A DNA stretch of 14,976 nt, from positions 1 to 14,976 of the forward strand of contig JAPJRA010000028.1 in the NCBI GenBank assembly GCA_030824835.1, in the 5' to 3' direction. The notes beneath the pieces were generated by a model that saw nothing but the letters and a program-made list of their open reading frames with translations, did no database searches and was not told the DNA's origin. Made by a program: the position numbers and the translations under genes. Below, piece by piece: positions 1 through 5,647 of the stretch (position 1 is the stretch's first letter; the number at the start of each line of letters is the position of its first letter). The DNA is from Geminicoccaceae bacterium (GTDB lineage: Bacteria; Pseudomonadota; Alphaproteobacteria; Geminicoccales; Geminicoccaceae).

Positions 1-369
1 CTCACGCACGAGGGACCGACCGAAATGGTAGGGGTCCTCGCGCTCGTTCGCCCCCAGCGTCGTAAGGTCGGGATAGGGCGAGAGTGTCGGATTGGCGTAG
101 TTGGGCAGCACTGCCGGCAGGCTCGCCAACAGCTCATCCTTCCGATCGAAGAACAGGAATCCCACCGTGGCCCAGGTCGCGTGCACGCCGCTGGCGGCGA
201 ATGCGGCAACCAGTCGGGGAATAACCCGCCGGGCACCCAGCACATTCCTTCGGTAGCGATCGAGCGGGATCGAATCGCGCGTTCCCCAGCGCAGCTCGAA
301 ATCCAACGAGATCATGAACACGCCCGGCGGCGGTGCATTCGTGCCGGCCGCGGACAATGCAGATGCCAT
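1..369 (-). CDS. Polysaccharide deacetylase family protein (NodB/CE4-like), 3' part missing
   Basis: This is the N-terminal 123 codons of a gene that runs leftward off the window. The start is ATG at 369-367, preceded by AAGAGG about 7 bases upstream. The reading frame has residues 17-29 VFMISLDFELRWG and residues 62-72 VHATWATVGFL. These match the first strand (metal-binding Asp, here D23) and the 'G-x-x-A-T-W/F' second strand of NodB-fold polysaccharide deacetylases. The catalytic His motif would lie beyond the edge. Known family role: hydrolysis of N- or O-acetyl groups on polysaccharide or sugar-lipid substrates. No signal peptide is visible, which suggests a cytoplasmic or peripheral enzyme acting on precursors (inference). 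It lies 24 bases downstream of the aminotransferase stop codon and is probably in the same transcript. The family call is fairly secure; the substrate is unknown. Confidence 0.82.
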   Translation of the reverse strand, partial: MASALSAAGTNAPPPGVFMISLDFELRWGTRDSIPLDRYRRNVLGARRVIPRLVAAFAASGVHATWATVGFLFFDRKDELLASLPAVLPNYANPTLSPYPDLTTLGANEREDPYHFGRSLVRE

Positions 370-393
370 GCTCGAGCCTCTTGGGTGCCGGTT

Positions 394-1611
394 TCAGCGG
401 CTGGCCGCGGTGACGATGGTTGCCACCGTGTCGCCGACAAGTTGCATGGTGGCCTCACTGAGTGTCGGATGGACCATGAACATGAGACTGGTCGTACCCA
501 GGCGCTGCGCATTGGGTAGTGCTTGGGCGGGTGCCAGGCCTGCCGCGACGAATGCTTGCTCCCGGTAAATCTCGGGGCAGGCTCCGGTGAAGCTCGGGAT
601 GCCGGCGGCGATGAGCTCCGCGAGGATCCGGTCGCGGCTCCAACCAGGGCGCAGCTGTTCAGGACGCAGGATCAGGTAGTATTTGTAGAAGGCATGGCCG
701 AGATGCTCGGCCGGCTCGGGCAGCTGCAGCGCCGCGATGCCGCGCAGCCGGAAGGACAGCAGCCCGGCAAGGCGGCGGCGTTGCGCCACCCATGCGGGCA
801 GCTTGCGCAGCTGCAGACGGCCCAGGGCGGCCTGCGGTTCGGTCAGGCGGAAATTGCTGCCGAACTCGGTGTGAAGCCAGCGAAACCCCGGCGTCGCGGG
901 CTGTTGCAGGACGGCCGCCTGGCTTTTGCCGTGGTCCTTGTAGGACCAGGCCCGGCGCCAGAGCTCCGGATCGTTGGTCGTGACCATGCCGCCTTCGCCG
1001 CCAGTGGTCATGATCTTGTCCTGACAGAACGAGAACGCCGCGACATCGCCCAGCGAGCCCACGGGCCGACCCCTGTAGGTGGCGCCATGGGCCTGGGCGC
1101 AATCCTCGATGATCTTCAGTCCGTGGGTGCTGGCCAGCTCGCGTATCGCGTCCATCTCGCATGGCCAGCCGGCGAGGTGGACGGCCAGGATCGCGCGGGT
1201 GCGCGGTGTCAGTACGGCGGCGATGCTGGCGGCCGTGATGTTTTGGCTGAGTGGATCGACGTCGGCGAACACCGGGGTGGCGCCGCGCAGCACCACCGTG
1301 CTGGCCGATGCCATGAAGCTGCGCGGCGTCACCACCACCTCGTCTCCGGGCCCGATCCCGAGCGCATGCAGGGCAAGCTCGAGCGCCAGCGTGCCGTTGG
1401 CAACGGCAACCCCGTGGCTGCAGCCGCAGGCAACGGCGAATTCGTGCTCGAAGGCGCGGCCTTCCTCGCCGGTCCAGTAGTTGGTGCGCCCGGAGCGCAG
1501 GATGCGCCCGACGGCCTCGATCTCGTCGACGTCATGGAACGGCCAGAACGCAAAGCGGGTACCGGGCTGCGCCGCCTCGTGGGTTTGATCCTCGCCGCGA
1601 ATCGTCACCAT
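394..1611 (-). CDS. DegT/DnrJ/EryC1/StrS-family PLP-dependent sugar aminotransferase
   Basis: This gene encodes a 405-residue PLP enzyme of the nucleotide-sugar aminotransferase family, which uses glutamate to aminate keto-sugar nucleotides in the cytoplasm. Visible landmarks are RTNYWTGEEGRAFEHEFA near residues 42-59, the cofactor-binding VANGTLALELALHALG (about 71-86), IIEDCAQAHGA (about 167-177, with the Asp that contacts the pyridine nitrogen), and SFCQDKIMTTGGEGGM, where K199 is the Schiff-base lysine. Length is normal for the family. An upstream ATG at 1629 is in frame but has no ribosome binding site. ATG 1611 has GGAG four bases upstream and is preferred. The deacetylase gene follows after 24 bases. 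The spacer to the right is shared with the divergent transferase operon. A plausible substrate is the 4-keto-6-deoxy product of the CapD/WbpM-like enzyme at the right end (inference); perosamine-like or bacillosamine-like products are alternatives. Confidence 0.93.
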   Translation of the reverse strand: MVTIRGEDQTHEAAQPGTRFAFWPFHDVDEIEAVGRILRSGRTNYWTGEEGRAFEHEFAVACGCSHGVAVANGTLALELALHALGIGPGDEVVVTPRSFMASASTVVLRGATPVFADVDPLSQNITAASIAAVLTPRTRAILAVHLAGWPCEMDAIRELASTHGLKIIEDCAQAHGATYRGRPVGSLGDVAAFSFCQDKIMTTGGEGGMVTTNDPELWRRAWSYKDHGKSQAAVLQQPATPGFRWLHTEFGSNFRLTEPQAALGRLQLRKLPAWVAQRRRLAGLLSFRLRGIAALQLPEPAEHLGHAFYKYYLILRPEQLRPGWSRDRILAELIAAGIPSFTGACPEIYREQAFVAAGLAPAQALPNAQRLGTTSLMFMVHPTLSEATMQLVGDTVATIVTAASR

Positions 1612-1756
1612 TACTCTCCGACGGAACATGATATCGTTGCATCAGGCAGACGCTGTAGTGCAGCCCGGTATGCATCTATACAGTGTGATAGCAGATGTTA
1701 ATTTATCGTGTGCGATGTAGCGGATGCAATCGATAACGATAAGGCTAATGGTAAAT

Positions 1757-1797
1757 GCGATGATAAACCAAAAAATGTGATTGAAATTTATCATCGC
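1757..1797. repeat. 11-base perfect inverted repeat (operator or RNA stem)
   Basis: GCGATGATAAA at 1757-1767 is the exact reverse complement of TTTATCATCGC at 1787-1797, with a 19-base gap. The arm centres are 30 bases apart, close to three helical turns. It could be a pair of protein-binding half sites or an RNA stem if the transcript starts upstream. No regulator can be named. Confidence 0.65.
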
Positions 1798-1818
1798 CTG
1801 TGATGACTTGATCGAGCG

Positions 1819-1860
1819 TGATATATGCCGTCAAAATGTATGACGCATTCGAGTATATCA
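1819..1860 (+). promoter_or_regulatory. Nested hairpin in the leader of the initiating transferase gene
   Basis: TGATATA (1819-1825) pairs with TATATCA (1854-1860). Inside it TGC (1826-1828) pairs with GCA (1845-1847) and GTCA (1830-1833) with TGAC (1841-1844). C1829 is bulged, 1848-1853 is a one-sided internal loop and the apex is seven bases. The stem ends six bases before the GAGG of the ribosome binding site at 1867-1870. There is no U-tract, so it is not a simple terminator. It may tune translation or be a protein-binding site. Confidence 0.5.
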
Positions 1861-1878
1861 AGAGTTGAGGCGGGGACA

Positions 1879-2589
1879 ATGATTGAGTGCCTTGTCGAGT
1901 CGGCGTCGCTGACGCCGGCTGCAGGCTTTTACATGCGTCACGGCAAACGTGCATTGGACCTTGCATTGGCCTTGTCAGGCATCGTCCTGCTGTCGCCGGC
2001 ACTGCTCGTCCTTGCCGCTCTGGTACGCCTCAATCTCGGGGCGCCGATACTGTTCCGGCAGGAGCGGATCGGTGCCGGCGAGCAGATCTTCCGTCTCCAC
2101 AAGTTCCGGACCATGAGCAATGCCCGTGATTCCGCCGGCAACCTGCTCCCGGACGGCGATCGCCTCGGTGCCTTCGGGCTATTCTTGCGCCGCTGGAGCC
2201 TGGACGAGTTGCCCCAGCTGTTCGACGTGGTGGCTGGAAGGCTGAGCTTGATCGGTCCACGACCATTGCTTGTGCGCTACCTGCCTCGCTACACGGCGCG
2301 GCAGCGTCAGCGGCACTCCGTGCGCCCGGGAATCACCGGTCTCGCCCAGGTCAGCGGACGGAACCTGCTGTCCTGGGAGCGCCGTTTCGAGCTCGATCTC
2401 TTTTACGTCCAGCACGGCAGTCTCAAGCTCGACCTGATGATATTTCTTAACACAATCCGATTATTCTTCGGCAGCGACACCACGGTTGCGGCGGGAGGCA
2501 GGGATCTCGAGGAGTTCTGGGGCTCCGATGGGCCGCCTGCGCGTGGCCCGCGCGCCTTTCCGGCCGATGAAATAGCAGGAGCCCGCTGA
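1879..2589 (+). CDS. Initiating sugar-phosphate (phosphoglycosyl) transferase, PglC-like bacterial sugar transferase
   Basis: This 236-residue protein belongs to the bacterial sugar transferase family (PF02397). It transfers a sugar-1-phosphate from a UDP-sugar to undecaprenyl phosphate at the inner membrane, the first committed step of repeat-unit synthesis. Residues 23-50 (KRALDLALAL then a hydrophobic re-entrant helix with SP at 39-40) form the monotopic membrane anchor. FRQERIG (59-65), FRLHKFRTM (71-79), the catalytic Asp-Glu in SLDELPQL (D109, E110), LSLIGPRPL (122-130) and RPGITGLAQVSGRN (149-162) are all intact. There is no multi-helix N-terminal domain, so it is the short PglC-type form and not a WbaP-type one. 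ATG 1879 has GAGG and GGGG just upstream; an in-frame ATG at 1825 lies inside the leader hairpin and is less likely. Its stop overlaps the methyltransferase start by one base (TGATG). The sugar specificity is not readable. Confidence 0.95.
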   Translation: MIECLVESASLTPAAGFYMRHGKRALDLALALSGIVLLSPALLVLAALVRLNLGAPILFRQERIGAGEQIFRLHKFRTMSNARDSAGNLLPDGDRLGAFGLFLRRWSLDELPQLFDVVAGRLSLIGPRPLLVRYLPRYTARQRQRHSVRPGITGLAQVSGRNLLSWERRFELDLFYVQHGSLKLDLMIFLNTIRLFFGSDTTVAAGGRDLEEFWGSDGPPARGPRAFPADEIAGAR

Positions 2590-3287
2590 TGCAGCGATCC
2601 TTGGAGCAGTATTGGAGGCATTACTACTCCGATCCCGACGTTCACGGCAGGGCGTGGCTAGATCTTTCCAATTCGCGCGTGCAGCTGCAGAGCATCTCGC
2701 TGTGCCTTGAGGCCGCGGGTGACGTTCTCGGGAGCGTCTGCGCGGATCTCGGCTGCGGGCGCGGTCAGCTGGCCCAAGCGCTCAAGGCGCTGGGCGCCGG
2801 CTCGGTGCTGGGTGTGGACTTTGTCGAAGCGGTCGTGGCCGAGAATCGACGGAGATGTCCGGAGATCGAGTGGAGGTCGGGAGACCTGACGCAGCAGGAC
2901 TTCATCGGGTCGCTGCCGAGCTTCGACCGAATATTCCTTGTCGAGGTCCTTCAGTATGTGGACATGGCCAGTGCCGTCGGCGCGGCATGGCGACATCTGC
3001 GACCGGGCGGCAGGCTGATCTGCATGGTGCCGAACCATGCTTGCCCGATCGTCGCCCGTGCGATGGCGCGCTTCGAGGGATGCTATCGAGCAGTCGCGCC
3101 GGCGGCCGTCGAGGCCATCGCCCACGCGCTGCCAGGGCTCGCGATGTGGGCCGGCCGTGGTTTGACGTTTCAACCCGATCAACGTCTGCAGCCCTATATG
3201 GTGAGCGGGTGGACCGAGCAGCTCACCTTTGAGGAGCCGCCGAACCGGCTCAACCTGGTGTATGTCAAGCGGGCGGCGTGCCCGTGA
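2589..3287 (+). CDS. Class I SAM-dependent methyltransferase
   Basis: This is a 232-residue Rossmann-fold methyltransferase. Motif I is ADLGCGRGQLAQAL (residues 52-65), the acidic residue that binds the ribose is D77 in LGVDFVE, and motif III/IV is RIFLVEVLQYVDM (114-126), followed by HLRPGGRLICMVPN (136-149). These together define a class I SAM enzyme with all cofactor motifs intact. No membrane segment or signal peptide is present, so it should act in the cytoplasm. It sits between the initiating transferase (one-base TGATG overlap upstream) and the FemAB-like gene (GTGA overlap downstream), so translation is probably coupled. O-methylation of a sugar in the repeat unit is the likely role (inference). 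The C-terminal third (150-232) is not distinctive enough to name an acceptor. Confidence 0.9.
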   Translation: MQRSLEQYWRHYYSDPDVHGRAWLDLSNSRVQLQSISLCLEAAGDVLGSVCADLGCGRGQLAQALKALGAGSVLGVDFVEAVVAENRRRCPEIEWRSGDLTQQDFIGSLPSFDRIFLVEVLQYVDMASAVGAAWRHLRPGGRLICMVPNHACPIVARAMARFEGCYRAVAPAAVEAIAHALPGLAMWAGRGLTFQPDQRLQPYMVSGWTEQLTFEEPPNRLNLVYVKRAACP

Positions 3288-4402
3288 GCGGTTCCGCTCG
3301 GGCAATGGCGCCGGTTTGGCGCTCGGCCTGTACCACTGAATTCCTCGCCCCCGGCGACCCGGCTTGGTTGGCTCATCTGAGCGAGGTGCGGGCCGATGTC
3401 TACTACCTGCCGGGCTATGTTGAGCTGACCGCACGCGAGGACGGTGGCAAGCCGCTGCTGTTCGTCGCCCGCGAAGGTGGCAGTCTCTGGCTGATTCCAC
3501 TCATTGTCCGACCGGTGCCTGCCTACCTCGGCGCAGCCGGGTGCTGCGATGCCGTGACTCCCTACGGCTATTCGGGGCCGCTCGTGCGGGTGGCCGAGGG
3601 CGTCGACCCTGTCGACTGGAGCACGCGCGCGGCGGCGGCGTTGCGGGCGGCCCTCGCGCGACGTGGCATCGTCAGCCTGTTCGCGCGGCTTCATCCACTG
3701 CGCCCGTTGCCGATGGAGAGTCTGGCTGGAGCCGGCACCGTCTTCGAGCATGGGGTCACGGTCGTCGTCGATCTGACCCAGCCGTCGGAATTGTTGTGGC
3801 AGCAGACGCGCAGCCGATGTCGTTCGCACATCCGCGCCTTGGAACGTGGTGGCTTCGTCGTTGGTATGGATCCCGGGTGCACTCGCTTGGATGAGTTTCA
3901 ATCCGTCTATGATGAAACCATGTGCCGCGTCGGTGCCGCCGCTCACTATTACTTTTCGAAGCGGTACTATGATGATCTGCGACACGCCCTGGGGGCGCAT
4001 CTACATTTGTGTGTCGTCGAGCATGCGGGCGAGGTGGTCTGTGCCGGGCTGTTCACGGAGATGCATAGGACGGTGCAATATCATCTCGGCGGCACCCGCA
4101 CGGCCTCGCTGCGCGCGCATCCAGCCGAGCTGATGATGCATTTCGTTCGACAGTGGGCGCAGGAGCGCGGGAACCGCGAGTTTCATCTCGGCGGTGGACG
4201 TGGCGGCGCGGCGGACTCGCTGCTGCATTTCAAGCAGGCCTTTTCCAAGTGTACGGTACCGTTCTCGTCGTGGCGAATGGTCGCCGATCGGGGCGTGTAC
4301 GCGACGCTGGTGGCGCGCTGGTGTGCGTTGAGTGGCGCCGCCGCAGCGGACTCCGCCGGGGCTTACTTCCCCGCCTATCGTCTGCCGGGGCTAAGCACGT
4401 GA
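3284..4402 (+). CDS. FemAB/BioF2-like GNAT-fold acyltransferase
   Basis: This protein of about 372 residues matches the FemAB-like double-GNAT architecture (acetyltransferase_6/PF13480 type). The N-terminal half has the usual partner-binding features LPGYVEL (about 42-48) and VTPYGYSGPLV (about 91-101). The C-terminal GNAT half runs from LLWQQTRSRCRSHIRALERGG (about 170-190) through CVVEHAGEVVCAGLF to the hallmark HLGGGRGGAADSLLHFKQAFS near residues 301-321. FemAB relatives transfer an aminoacyl group from tRNA to peptidoglycan precursors. In polysaccharide clusters related proteins are thought to acylate or aminoacylate sugars. The start is uncertain: GTG 3284 gives a four-base GTGA overlap with the methyltransferase stop, GTG 3278 is in frame just upstream, and ATG 3305 lies 18 bases downstream of the methyltransferase stop. 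The donor is unknown. Confidence 0.82.
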   Translation: MSGSARAMAPVWRSACTTEFLAPGDPAWLAHLSEVRADVYYLPGYVELTAREDGGKPLLFVAREGGSLWLIPLIVRPVPAYLGAAGCCDAVTPYGYSGPLVRVAEGVDPVDWSTRAAAALRAALARRGIVSLFARLHPLRPLPMESLAGAGTVFEHGVTVVVDLTQPSELLWQQTRSRCRSHIRALERGGFVVGMDPGCTRLDEFQSVYDETMCRVGAAAHYYFSKRYYDDLRHALGAHLHLCVVEHAGEVVCAGLFTEMHRTVQYHLGGTRTASLRAHPAELMMHFVRQWAQERGNREFHLGGGRGGAADSLLHFKQAFSKCTVPFSSWRMVADRGVYATLVARWCALSGAAAADSAGAYFPAYRLPGLST

Positions 4403-4442
4403 GGCCGGCACGATGCGCCATCGCCTCGGCCGGCGCCGGCCC
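4403..4442 (+). other. GC-rich structured spacer before galE
   Basis: Directly after the FemAB-like stop codon, GGCCGGC (4403-4409) can pair with GCCGGCC (4435-4441). Inside lies a small hairpin CGATG-CGC-CATCG (4411-4423). Positions 4428-4441 also form a perfect 14-base palindrome, GGCCGGCGCCGGCC. There is no U-tract, so this is not a standard intrinsic terminator. It may stabilise or process the transcript, or simply reflect high GC. Confidence 0.4.
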
Positions 4443-4486
4443 GGTCGCCAGCGGGCGCCGCGCCGCTACAGGAGGGTCATGAGCCT

Positions 4487-5566
4487 ATGACCAAGCATCG
4501 CCATGGCCATGTCCTCGTGACGGGCGGGGCCGGCTATATCGGCAGCCATGTCGCGCTAGCGCTTCGCCGCGCCGGCCGGCCCGCCGTCGTGCTGGACAAT
4601 CTGAGCACGGGCGACGCCCGCGCCGTGCCGCGGGGCATTCCGTTGCAGATCGGCGACGTCGCTGACCGGGCATTGGTCGACAAGGTCATCGCGCATTATC
4701 GTGTCTCGGTGGTCATCCATCTCGCGGGGTCGGTGGTCGTGCCGGAGTCCCTGCGTGAGCCGATCGCCTACTATCGCAACAACACCGAGGCCAGCCGAAC
4801 GCTCATCGCCGCCTGTGCAGCCGGTGGCGTGGAGCAGTTCGTCTTCTCGTCGACGGCGGCCGTGTACGGCCAGCCGGCCCAGCTGCCGGTGTCCGAGGAT
4901 GCTCCCACCTGCCCGCTCAATCCGTACGGCCGGTCGAAACTGATGACCGAGTGGATGCTGCGGGATGCCGATGTCGCCCATGGATTACGGCATGTGGCTT
5001 TGCGCTACTTCAATGTGGCCGGCGCCGACGCGCTGGGCGGCGCCGGCTTCTCCGGCAAGCAGAGCGGTCATCTGATCAAGGTCGCCTGCGAGACGGCCTT
5101 GGGTCGGCAGGACCTGCTGCCGATCCATGGGACCGATTACCCGACCCGTGACGGGACCTGCATCCGCGACTTCATCCACGTCACCGACCTCGCCAGCGCC
5201 CACTTGGCCGCCCTGCGCTACCTGGACCAGGGCGGTGAAAGTGTTGCGTTGAATTGCGGGTATGGCCGGGGCTTCTCGGTGCGCGAAGTGATTGCGGCCG
5301 TCGAGACCGTCATTGGCCGTCGCTTGCGGGTGGCATCGGCGCCGCGCCGGCCCGGGGACGCTGCCGAGGTAGTCGCCGATGTCCGGCGAATTCGGGCTGC
5401 CCTGGACTGGCGGCCGGCATTCGACGATCTGTCGACGATCGTCGCCCATACCCTGGCCCGGCAGGAGCGGGACGGAGGTGCGCGGCGCCCGCGTCCAAGG
5501 CCGGCCGCGACACCTTATGGCAATGCAATTGAAAATACCTGGGTGCATGAGGTGGTTGAAGCGTGA
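4487..5566 (+). CDS. galE: UDP-glucose 4-epimerase
   Basis: This 359-residue short-chain dehydrogenase/reductase of the extended type interconverts UDP-glucose and UDP-galactose, or the N-acetyl forms, in the cytoplasm. The NAD-binding glycine motif is TGGAGYIGSH (residues 12-21). D37 in VLDNLSTG binds the NAD ribose. HLAGSVVVPES (78-88), SSTAAVYG (121-128, catalytic S122/T123) and YGRSK (Y147, K151) are present, followed by LRYFNVAGAD and the GalE-typical DGTCIRDFIHVTDLA. It is longer than usual for GalE (about 330-340 residues) because of a basic, proline-rich C-terminal tail. AGGAGG at 4470-4475 is 11 bases from this ATG, and a three-codon frame (4479-4490) overlaps the start. It is followed by the BY-kinase gene, which has its own promoter. 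Confidence 0.95.
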   Translation: MTKHRHGHVLVTGGAGYIGSHVALALRRAGRPAVVLDNLSTGDARAVPRGIPLQIGDVADRALVDKVIAHYRVSVVIHLAGSVVVPESLREPIAYYRNNTEASRTLIAACAAGGVEQFVFSSTAAVYGQPAQLPVSEDAPTCPLNPYGRSKLMTEWMLRDADVAHGLRHVALRYFNVAGADALGGAGFSGKQSGHLIKVACETALGRQDLLPIHGTDYPTRDGTCIRDFIHVTDLASAHLAALRYLDQGGESVALNCGYGRGFSVREVIAAVETVIGRRLRVASAPRRPGDAAEVVADVRRIRAALDWRPAFDDLSTIVAHTLARQERDGGARRPRPRPAATPYGNAIENTWVHEVVEA

Positions 5567-5568
5567 TC

Positions 5569-5597
5569 GAGACAGCGGGGCGGTGATGGCCTATAAT
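5569..5597 (+). promoter_or_regulatory. Predicted sigma70-type promoter for the BY-kinase gene
   Basis: GAGACA at 5569-5574 (4 of 6 to TTGACA) and a perfect TATAAT at 5592-5597 are separated by 17 bases. The -35 begins two bases after the galE stop codon. The start site would fall near 5604, leaving a leader of about 44 bases before ATG 5648. Confidence 0.6.
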
Positions 5598-5647
5598 GAC
5601 GAGCTGATTGCAGCACGTCTGTCAATCACGCGGACCGGATCAATTTC

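Larger units (their letters stand above)
1612..1878. promoter_or_regulatory. AT-rich divergent intergenic region with inverted repeats
   Basis: This 267-base spacer separates the minus-strand aminotransferase gene from the plus-strand initiating transferase gene and is far more AT-rich than the coding DNA around it. It must hold promoters for both directions. On the minus strand TTAACA (read 1703-1698) and TATAGA (read 1682-1677) are promoter-like hexamers 15 bases apart, shorter than ideal. No convincing plus-strand -35/-10 pair was found. It contains an 11-base perfect inverted repeat (1757-1767 with 1787-1797), a nested hairpin (1819-1860) and five GATAA/TTATC words. No small gene with a credible start and codon usage is visible. 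Confidence 0.6.

Noticed and set aside
523..1701. Long plus-strand open frame (392 codons) opposite the aminotransferase gene
   Set aside because: It is the antisense of a strongly conserved PLP enzyme. The translation is rich in Arg, Gly, Ala and Gln without motifs, and long empty frames are common in high-GC DNA.
1612..1878. Known riboswitch (such as a cyclic-di-GMP class) or RfaH ops element in the leader
   Set aside because: The conserved sequence blocks of these elements were not seen; only generic hairpins are supported.
2658..3500. Minus-strand open frame of 280 codons across the methyltransferase and FemAB-like genes
   Set aside because: It spans two real genes with clear motifs and has Arg/His-rich low-information content; judged a shadow frame.
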